DNA from: an uncultured Marinoscillum sp.
GTDB lineage: Bacteria; Bacteroidota; Bacteroidia; Cytophagales; MED-G16
Reading direction: 5' to 3'
Length of the DNA: 40,573 nucleotides
Assembly (NCBI GenBank): GCA_902523065.1
Contig: CABYXZ010000003.1
Span: 1-40,573 of the forward strand
How positions within the stretch are numbered: the stretch's first letter is position 1; every line of letters begins with the position of its first letter. The position numbers and the translations under genes are program-made. Shown here piece after piece: positions 34,855-40,573 of the stretch. The notes under the pieces are model-generated. The model ran no database searches. It saw only the letters and a program-made list of their open reading frames with translations, and was not told the DNA's origin.

Positions 34855-37379
34855 ACTTTTAAATTTCTTAAATCTACAGGAACTACTTTTGATACCCCTT
34901 GTTCAGGCATTGTTATACCATAAATTATATCTGCGTTGTTCATCGTCCTTTTGTTGTGTGTTACAATGATAAATTGAGAACTAGAAGAAAATTTATTAAT
35001 AATTTTATTAAACTTATCAATGTTGTTATCATCGAGTGGGGCATCTACTTCATCAAAGACACAAAATGGAGCTGGTTTCAATAAATATATAGCAAATAGG
35101 AGAGAGGTTGCAGTTAATGTCTTTTCACCGCCTGATAACTGATTTATAGTTAATGGCTTTTTCCCTTTTGGCTTTGCCATTATTTCAATTGAAGATTCCA
35201 AAGGATTTTCAGGGTCATTGATAACTAAATCACAATCATCATCATCAGTAAATAATGACCTGAATACAGTCTTAAAATTATCTTTTATTTTTTCAAAGGA
35301 TTCAATAAATGATTCTTTTGCAACTAAATCAATTTCTTGAATTGTTTTAAGAAGAGAATCTTTTGCTTCAAATAAATCTTCTCTCTCTTTAATAATAAAC
35401 TCATGCCTCTCTTGTATTTCTTTATATGCCTCCATTGCTAATGGATTAATTTGACCAATTTTCTCAATTTTATACTTTAGCTTATCTCTCCTTTTTTCAA
35501 GTTTTTCAACTGAACTATTTTCAAACAATTCCTTGTTAATTTTGCAGCTTTCCAATTTAATGTCAAATTCTACTGAAATTCTTTGATATATTGAATTTAG
35601 ATCAAGATCAGTATCGTAGATATTTGTCTTAAGTTCACTTATTAATTCTGTATTAATATCTTTTTTCTTTTGTAATTCCCTGACAGATGTGTCATACAAA
35701 TCAATGGTGGATTTAATTTTATAATAATCATTTTCAGAGTTTTCTAAATCTTTTTCTGAGGATGATTTATCATTATATAGGTTTATGAGGATATCATCTT
35801 TATCATCTTTTACAGATGAAAGAGTGGCATATTCTTTCTCTGAACTTTGAAGTTTCGATTGGTTTTCATCAATTCTCTTTTTATTAAAATCATATGTTAT
35901 AGATTTATATTCCAACTCTTTCTCTAATGATTCAATTTTTGATTTTAGATTATTATAATCAATCTCAGAAGATGACAAATCCTTAGATTTATCAGAAAAC
36001 ATTTTATTTATTCTTATTGTCTCTTTGTTGTCTTCCCTGAATAGTTCCTCAATAATTTTAAAGGATTTATCTATAGATTTAATTTCTATATCCAGTGAAT
36101 CTAAATTTTTTAATATTTTGTTTTTATCTATTTTTTCAAGAGAGAGTAATTTTTCTAGTTGTAACTTTTTATTTGTTATATTTTTAATGTTATTTGATAT
36201 CTCAAGAAACTGTTCTTCTACATCTTTAATATCTGATATTTTAATGTTTTGATTTTTAAGTTTTTCCTCATACTTTAAAAATTGTTTCTTATTTTCATCA
36301 AGCTTATCTAGATTCTTTTTTAATAATTTTTTTGAAGATTTCAACTCTTTATCGATGCTCGTTATAGAGAATTTAGAACGTTTATTACTTTCTTGGTCAA
36401 ATTTTATACTTTTTTTTAGTTCAGATATATTTTCATTTAACATCTTTGATTTTTCTTCCTTTATTCTAATCATCTCTTCGTGATCTCTTATCTTATCTAA
36501 TATCTTATTAAGATCCTCCTGCTTTCTCTGTAATTTTTTTTCATATGGTATAAGTGAAGATTTAGATGACTCAATTGCTGCATTTTTTTTTGCAAGAGCA
36601 CTTGAAACTTTTGTATTCTCATTTTCTAGTTTTTCAAGTTTCTTTTTATTTTCCTCTTGTCTTAATCTTGAATTCTCTGAATTTTTAAGAGCAACATTGA
36701 TACTGATATTTTTATATTCCTCTTTATAAGAGTAATATTTTTCTGTCTGCTTTGCTTGTCTTTTTAGAGATCTGAGATTTTTTTCAATTTCGTATACCAA
36801 GTCCTCAACTCTGTCAAGATCTGATTCTGTTTGTTTAATTTTATTAAAAGTCTCTTTTTTTCTTTTTCTAAATTTTGATATACCAGCAGCTTCCTCAAAT
36901 AAACTTAATCTTGAGTTATCCTTATCATTTAAAATATTGTCGACCATTGAAAGTTCAATAATTGCATAGTTGTTAGATGAAATTCCAGTATCTAGGAATA
37001 GATTTGTAATATCTTTAAGCCTACACTTAACGTCGTTTAGTAGATATTCACTATCTCCTGATCTAAAGTATTTTCTTGTTACTGTAACAGTAGAATATTC
37101 TGTTGGTATAAGATTTTTGGTGTTATCAAATGATATTGAAACTTCAGCTAATTGTAGTTTTTTTCTTGATTTACTACCATTAAATATTATATTCTCCATC
37201 TTGTCAGATCTCAAGAGACTAGTCTTTTGTTCACCAAGAACCCATCTCATCGCATCTACTACATTTGATTTCCCACATCCATTTGGACCTACAATACCTG
37301 TGACTCCTTTATTGAAATTAATTACTGTTTTATCACCAAAACTTTTAAAACCTTTTATTTCAATTTTATTTAACCTCAT
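34851..37379 (-). CDS. smc: Chromosome segregation SMC protein, short form lacking a hinge
   Basis: 842 residues, against about 1,150-1,190 for usual bacterial Smc. The N-terminal head is canonical (MRLNKIEIKGFKSFGDK; Walker A GPNGCGKSN at 31-39; GESEYLLND-like loop; FLDTGISSNNYAIIEL; FEEAAGISKFRKRK). The C-terminal head is equally canonical (IGQINPLAMEAY; signature LSGGEKT at 748-754; Walker B FCVFDEVDAPLDD at 772-784; VTHNKRT). Between them, residues 167-641 contain no glycine and 279-645 no proline: one continuous charged helical region. The glycine-rich hinge that dimerises Smc is not found, and there is no CxxC zinc hook as in Rad50/SbcC. The gene is divergent from a membrane protein gene and overlaps the SNF transporter by 4 bp. 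scpA and scpB are not in the window. Confidence 0.93.
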   Translation of the reverse strand: MRLNKIEIKGFKSFGDKTVINFNKGVTGIVGPNGCGKSNVVDAMRWVLGEQKTSLLRSDKMENIIFNGSKSRKKLQLAEVSISFDNTKNLIPTEYSTVTVTRKYFRSGDSEYLLNDVKCRLKDITNLFLDTGISSNNYAIIELSMVDNILNDKDNSRLSLFEEAAGISKFRKRKKETFNKIKQTESDLDRVEDLVYEIEKNLRSLKRQAKQTEKYYSYKEEYKNISINVALKNSENSRLRQEENKKKLEKLENENTKVSSALAKKNAAIESSKSSLIPYEKKLQRKQEDLNKILDKIRDHEEMIRIKEEKSKMLNENISELKKSIKFDQESNKRSKFSITSIDKELKSSKKLLKKNLDKLDENKKQFLKYEEKLKNQNIKISDIKDVEEQFLEISNNIKNITNKKLQLEKLLSLEKIDKNKILKNLDSLDIEIKSIDKSFKIIEELFREDNKETIRINKMFSDKSKDLSSSEIDYNNLKSKIESLEKELEYKSITYDFNKKRIDENQSKLQSSEKEYATLSSVKDDKDDILINLYNDKSSSEKDLENSENDYYKIKSTIDLYDTSVRELQKKKDINTELISELKTNIYDTDLDLNSIYQRISVEFDIKLESCKINKELFENSSVEKLEKRRDKLKYKIEKIGQINPLAMEAYKEIQERHEFIIKEREDLFEAKDSLLKTIQEIDLVAKESFIESFEKIKDNFKTVFRSLFTDDDDCDLVINDPENPLESSIEIMAKPKGKKPLTINQLSGGEKTLTATSLLFAIYLLKPAPFCVFDEVDAPLDDNNIDKFNKIINKFSSSSQFIIVTHNKRTMNNADIIYGITMPEQGVSKVVPVDLRNLKV

Positions 37380-37393
37380 TAAGAATTATGAAT

Positions 37394-37401
37394 TATTTTT
37401 G
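37394..37401 (+). promoter_or_regulatory. Possible -7 promoter element (TATTTTTG)
   Basis: TATTTTTG matches TAnnTTTG exactly and lies 25 bp before the ATG at 37427 in the 47-bp divergent region next to smc. No clear TTG -33 partner is visible at 17-23 bp upstream, which falls inside the smc 5' end. Confidence 0.35.
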
Positions 37402-37426
37402 ATGATTAAATATAATATATATAAAT

Positions 37427-37921
37427 ATGGATTTCCCAGATTTAACAGAATATATAGGTCCAATTGTATTTGGTTTAATAGCTTGGCTTTCTAACTACTT
37501 TGGAAAGAAAAAAAAACCATCTGAGGAAAAAGGAATAGTAAAAGAAAAAAAAGAAGATACTTTTACAAGTGAGTTCAATGATTTATATAAAAAAATAGTA
37601 TCTCCTGAAAATAATGAAACAGAAAAGTTCGAATCTGAGATATTACCTGATGAGGTAGAGGTTGATACTATTGACGATCTAAAAACACCGTTAGTTGAAG
37701 ATGTCCTACCTGAACAACAAATAACTAAAATTAAGGAGAAGGATGAGATAAAAGACGAACAACTTCAAGAGATAACAGAGGATGATATTGAAATTATAGA
37801 ACCTGGTGATATAAAATTAGAAGAAAAACCTATAGAAAAAATAAGAGATAAGATAAAGTCGAAAACAGGTTTAAAAGAAGCTTTTATACTAAAGGAAATA
37901 TTAGATAGAAAATACGATTAA
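37427..37921 (+). CDS. Membrane-anchored acidic protein with conserved C-terminal motif
   Basis: 164 residues. One membrane helix (YIGPIVFGLIAWLSNYF, residues 9-25) is followed by a basic KKKK stop-transfer patch, a long acidic low-complexity linker (about 35-140), and a C-terminal KTGLKEAFILKEILDRKYD. The helix-linker-short-motif layout and the ending resemble hypothetical proteins I know from Bacteroidota with endings like ILxRxY; no function is known to me. The orientation suggests a cytoplasmic tail that may recruit a partner. It is divergent from smc and its stop overlaps gltA by 4 bp. Confidence 0.75.
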   Translation: MDFPDLTEYIGPIVFGLIAWLSNYFGKKKKPSEEKGIVKEKKEDTFTSEFNDLYKKIVSPENNETEKFESEILPDEVEVDTIDDLKTPLVEDVLPEQQITKIKEKDEIKDEQLQEITEDDIEIIEPGDIKLEEKPIEKIRDKIKSKTGLKEAFILKEILDRKYD

Positions 37922-39204
37922 CGATTCTTAATATCTACATACTTTCTCTCAGTTTCACCTAGATATATTTGCCTAGGTCTTCCTAATGGTTCTTTATTTT
38001 GTCTCATTTCCACCCACTGAGATATCCAACCTGGTAGTCTACCAAAAGCAAACATAACAGTAAACATTTCAGGAGGAAATCCTAAAGCTCTATATATGAT
38101 TCCACTATAAAAATCAACATTTGGGTATAGCTTTTTCTGAATGAAATATTCATCTTCTAATGCAATTTTTTCAAGCTTTTTAGCAAGTTCTAGAACAGGA
38201 TCGTCTACACCTAATTTATCTAATACATTATCAGCAGCTTTTTTTATAATCTTAGCTCTTGGATCGAAATTTTTATACACCCTGTGACCAAAACCCATAA
38301 GTCTAAAAGGATCAGATTTATCTTTAGCTTTCTTAATGTATTTATCTACATCGTTATTATCCTTCATTATTGTATCAAGCATCTCTATAACTGCTTGATT
38401 TGCTCCACCATGTAACGGACCCCACAGAGCATTAATACCTGCCGATATGGAAGGATATATACTTGATTGTGCTGATCCAACAATTCTAACTGTTGAGGTT
38501 GAACAGTTTTGCTCATGATCTGCGTGTAATATTAATAACTTATTCAATGCGTCAGTAACTACTGGATTTGGTTCATACTCCATTGACGGTAATGCAAACA
38601 TCATCTTTAGAAAATTTGAGCAATAATCAAGACTATTATCAGGGTAAATAATCGGGTGACCAGTTCTTTTCTTATAGGACCAAGCTGCGAAAGTTGGGAA
38701 TTTACCTAATATCCTAACAATACTTAAGTCAACAAGTTTCCTTGATCTGCTTGGGTCTAGTGATTCTGGATAAAATGCAGTTAAACTTGTAATTAGAGAA
38801 GACAAGACACCCATGGGGTGTGCTTTTGAGGGGTAACCATCAAGGATTATTTTAAAGTCTTCGTGAACTAATGTGTGAAATCTTATTTCATGTTCAAAAT
38901 TATCTAACTGAGATTGTGTAGGCAACTCACCATAAATCAAAAGGTAACAAACCTCAGTAAATGATGACTTTGATGCTAATTCTTCTATTGAATAACCCCG
39001 ATGTCTTAATACACCTTTCTCACCATCTAAGTATGTTATTTTACTGGTTGTGGCTCCAGTATTCTTATAACCCTTGTCAAGTGTTATAAGCCCAGTTTCT
39101 GATCGAATTTTTGATATATCAATTGCGTCCTCATTTTCTGTACCTGTTAGTAGAGGTAGCTCAATTTCTTTTCCGTCATATAATAGTTTTGCAGATTTTC
39201 CCAT
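37918..39204 (-). CDS. gltA: Citrate synthase
   Basis: 428 residues from the ATG at 39204 (MGKSAKLLYDGKEIELPLL); a frame extending 5 codons further would overlap the upstream gene and is not needed. The N-terminal beta domain and the DAIDISKIRSETGLITLDKGY segment mark the hexameric, NADH-sensitive type I class as in E. coli. Catalytic elements are the His in WGPLHGGANQAV, the His/Arg in MGFGHRVYKNFDPRA and the Asp in VDFYSGIIYRALGFP. It condenses acetyl-CoA with oxaloacetate at the entry of the TCA cycle. It follows the prohibitin-like gene by 1 bp, so the two are likely cotranscribed. Confidence 0.98.
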   Translation of the reverse strand: MGKSAKLLYDGKEIELPLLTGTENEDAIDISKIRSETGLITLDKGYKNTGATTSKITYLDGEKGVLRHRGYSIEELASKSSFTEVCYLLIYGELPTQSQLDNFEHEIRFHTLVHEDFKIILDGYPSKAHPMGVLSSLITSLTAFYPESLDPSRSRKLVDLSIVRILGKFPTFAAWSYKKRTGHPIIYPDNSLDYCSNFLKMMFALPSMEYEPNPVVTDALNKLLILHADHEQNCSTSTVRIVGSAQSSIYPSISAGINALWGPLHGGANQAVIEMLDTIMKDNNDVDKYIKKAKDKSDPFRLMGFGHRVYKNFDPRAKIIKKAADNVLDKLGVDDPVLELAKKLEKIALEDEYFIQKKLYPNVDFYSGIIYRALGFPPEMFTVMFAFGRLPGWISQWVEMRQNKEPLGRPRQIYLGETERKYVDIKNR

Positions 39205-39205
39205 A

Positions 39206-40030
39206 TTAATTATTACCAAGTATTATTGGTAATCCATCTTTACCACTACCTACTACTACAACTTTTGAATTAGGTGATTCAGCCAATTTACTTGTTGCCT
39301 CTATACCCCTCATTCTAAGTAGATTTGGAGTTAAACTATTATTTATAATTCTGTTTGCGTCTGCTCTTCCTTGTGCCTCTATCCTTATTCTCTCGGCTTC
39401 ACTCTTCTCTCTGTCAAGTCTATACTGGTAAGCTAAAGCTTCTTGTTCCTGCTGTAGTTTATTTTCAATCGCAGTTTTTATCTGTGCAGGTAACGTTATG
39501 GACCTAATTAGAAGGGATTTCATTACAATATTATTACCAGGTTGTTTTAAGACTTCACTTGCCTCTTCCTGTATTAAATTTTCAACTTCAGCTCTTTTGG
39601 TAGAATATATTTCTTCAGCAGTATACCTACCCATTACGTCCCTCACAGTTGATCTAAATACTGGTCTTACTAATCTTCTCAGGTAATCAAATTGATATGT
39701 TTCGTATATCTCACCAACACTATCGTAATCAAGGTGGAAATTCATTGTCACATCAACGTTAATACTTAATCCGCTACCGTCAAGAACATCAATGGTCTCT
39801 TCAACAAGATTATCTGTGATGTCAAACTTATAAAGATCATTCCATGGTGCCTTGAAACTGAAGCCTGGTTGAATAATGTTTTCTTTGTCTAATCCCTTAC
39901 CGAACTTATAAAAAATTACTGCCCTTTCAGTTGACTCAACAACATAGAATATGCTTGAGGCAAATGAGAAAAGAATGGTTAGACCAAACAATAAAACAAC
40001 TATAACTGAAACTAATTTTGAACTTTGCAT
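39206..40030 (-). CDS. Prohibitin-like SPFH/Band 7 membrane protein
   Basis: 274 residues. An N-terminal membrane helix (LVSVIVVLLFGLTILFSFASSIFYVV, residues 6-31) is followed by the SPFH/Band 7 domain: STERAVIFYKFGKG, QPGFSFKAPW and DVTMNFHLD, then RPVFRSTVRDVMGRYTAEEIYSTKRAEVE. A coiled-coil tail (NKLQQEQEALAYQYRLDREKSEAERIRIEAQG) precedes TPNLLRMRGIEATSKLA. This matches prohibitin more than HflK/HflC. Such proteins form ring-like membrane scaffolds that often modulate FtsH. A TATATTTG element lies 19 bp upstream of the start. Confidence 0.92.
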   Translation of the reverse strand: MQSSKLVSVIVVLLFGLTILFSFASSIFYVVESTERAVIFYKFGKGLDKENIIQPGFSFKAPWNDLYKFDITDNLVEETIDVLDGSGLSINVDVTMNFHLDYDSVGEIYETYQFDYLRRLVRPVFRSTVRDVMGRYTAEEIYSTKRAEVENLIQEEASEVLKQPGNNIVMKSLLIRSITLPAQIKTAIENKLQQEQEALAYQYRLDREKSEAERIRIEAQGRADANRIINNSLTPNLLRMRGIEATSKLAESPNSKVVVVGSGKDGLPIILGNN

Positions 40031-40048
40031 AATATTTAAATTTTACCA

Positions 40049-40056
40049 CAAATATA
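40049..40056 (-). promoter_or_regulatory. Possible -7 element for prohibitin-like gene (TATATTTG on minus strand)
   Basis: The plus-strand CAAATATA reads TATATTTG on the minus strand, an exact TAnnTTTG match, in the 29-bp gap after tyrS. The nearest CAA (TTG on the minus strand) at 40068-40070 is only 11 bp away, shorter than the usual spacer, so the match is partial. Confidence 0.35.
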
Positions 40057-40059
40057 CTC

Positions 40060-40573
40060 TTATTCGACAATAATAAAAGTATAATTCTTTTTACCCTTTT
40101 GTAATAAAAGGTATTTTTTGAAATGCAAATTTGACGAGATATCATACTGATCGTCTTTAACCTTTTCTTTATTGATCATCAGTCCATTATTTTTGATCAT
40201 TCTTATTAATTCAGATTTTGATGAAAATATTTTAAAGTCAGATGACTCAGTTAATAAAGTCTTGAAATCTTTACCTAGATCTGTTTTATTTATTTTAACA
40301 CAAGGTACTGCGGTAGAGATTGATTTAATGGTATCTTCTGAGAGTGCATAAAAATCATCTCTAGTTGATTTTCCAAATAAAATTTTGGAGGTTGATTTTG
40401 CTACATTAAGTGAATTTTTATCATGTACTGTTTGAGTTATCTCATCGGCAAGTGAATTTTGCAATAGTCTTAAATGCGGTTCTTTTTGATGATTTTTTAT
40501 AAGTTCATTTATATCATTTTTATTTTTCATTGAAAATATTTTAATAAAATTAACTGCATCTTCATCAGAAATA
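40060..40573 (-). CDS. tyrS: Tyrosine--tRNA ligase, C-terminal part (5' end outside window)
   Basis: The frame is open through the right edge; the residues before the first internal Met (ISDEDAVNFIKIFS) continue the family pattern, so the ATG at 40530 is not the start. The segment INELIKNHQKEPHLRLLQNSLADEITQTVHD followed by AKSTSKILFG is the helical linker of bacterial TyrRS between the catalytic core and the tail. The final 80 residues contain an S4-like RNA-binding domain (SKSELIRMIKNNGLMINKEKVKDDQY). The missing part should hold the Rossmann fold with HIGH and KMSKS motifs. It charges tRNA-Tyr. Confidence 0.9.
   Translation of the reverse strand, partial: ISDEDAVNFIKIFSMKNKNDINELIKNHQKEPHLRLLQNSLADEITQTVHDKNSLNVAKSTSKILFGKSTRDDFYALSEDTIKSISTAVPCVKINKTDLGKDFKTLLTESSDFKIFSSKSELIRMIKNNGLMINKEKVKDDQYDISSNLHFKKYLLLQKGKKNYTFIIVE

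Noticed and set aside
34851..37379. SMC-like gene as a Rad50/SbcC or RecN homologue
   Set aside because: No CxxC zinc hook is present, and both heads match chromosomal Smc (INPLAMEAY, LSGGEKTLTATSLLFAIYLL, FDEVDAPLDD) rather than SbcC or RecN.
34851..37379. Frameshift or pseudogene explanation for the short smc
   Set aside because: A single uninterrupted frame links two intact, well-conserved heads; a decayed gene would not keep both. A collapsed assembly remains possible and is listed as a check.
36970..37494. Open frame of 174 codons on the plus strand antisense to the smc 5' end
   Set aside because: It is the complement of the highly conserved SMC N-terminal head, it would read across the smc promoter and into the next gene in another frame, and its translation resembles no protein family.

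Overview
The window is a gene-dense, AT-rich (about 30% GC by eye) chromosomal segment. It most resembles Bacteroidota, probably a small-genome marine member of Flavobacteriia; this is inferred from protein families and gene style, not from a marker gene. Supporting signs are Bacteroidota-type lipoproteins with acidic residues after the lipobox cysteine, an OmpA/PD40 outer-membrane protein, a tricorn-type S41 protease, a type II glutamine synthetase, DUF2911 and secreted DinB-like proteins, few Shine-Dalgarno sequences, and occasional TAnnTTTG promoter elements. Genes are packed tightly. Several convergent pairs overlap or abut, no gene-free stretch reaches 300 bases, and only one clear intrinsic terminator is visible. 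I see no rRNA, tRNA, CRISPR array or insertion sequence.

Layout. 1-2981 holds the 3' part of a BNR/VPS10-type propeller protein. 2978-4613 holds a sulfotransferase and, divergently, a LexA-like XRE-S24 regulator with a cluster of half-sites between them. 4636-13743 is one co-directional run: nitroreductase, the translation cluster thrS-infC-rpmI-rplT, lysA, a 27-residue membrane peptide, a sodium/solute symporter, a D-2-hydroxyacid dehydrogenase and an OmpA-family protein. 13736-17116 (minus) holds two probably surface-exposed lipoproteins and gamma-glutamyltransferase. asnB lies divergent from ggt with 7 bp between the start codons. 18789-20837 (minus) holds a Cys/Met-metabolism PLP enzyme, a small membrane protein and a DUF2911 protein. 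20956-23568 holds a secreted DinB-like protein, an NTF2-like lipoprotein and a secreted ADP-ribosylglycohydrolase-like protein. 23577-29815 (minus) holds the tricorn-like protease, mnmE, and a dtxR-zip metal-homeostasis pair. 29863-33481 (plus) holds a TPR lipoprotein, msrA, type II glnA and an ABC-type permease. 33484-37379 (minus) holds an SNF transporter and smc. 37427-37921 is a membrane-anchored acidic protein, and 37918-40573 (minus) holds gltA, a prohibitin-like protein and the 3' end of tyrS.

Most genes are housekeeping: translation, amino-acid and nitrogen metabolism (asnB, glnA, ggt, lysA), TCA entry and metal control. The most unusual item is smc (34851-37379). It encodes only 842 residues, keeps both ATPase half-heads in canonical form, and appears to have lost the hinge domain: 475 consecutive residues between the heads contain no glycine. 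Other notable points are an apparent AUU start codon for infC, a 27-residue peptide overlapping a symporter start, and candidate operators next to the S24 and DtxR regulators.
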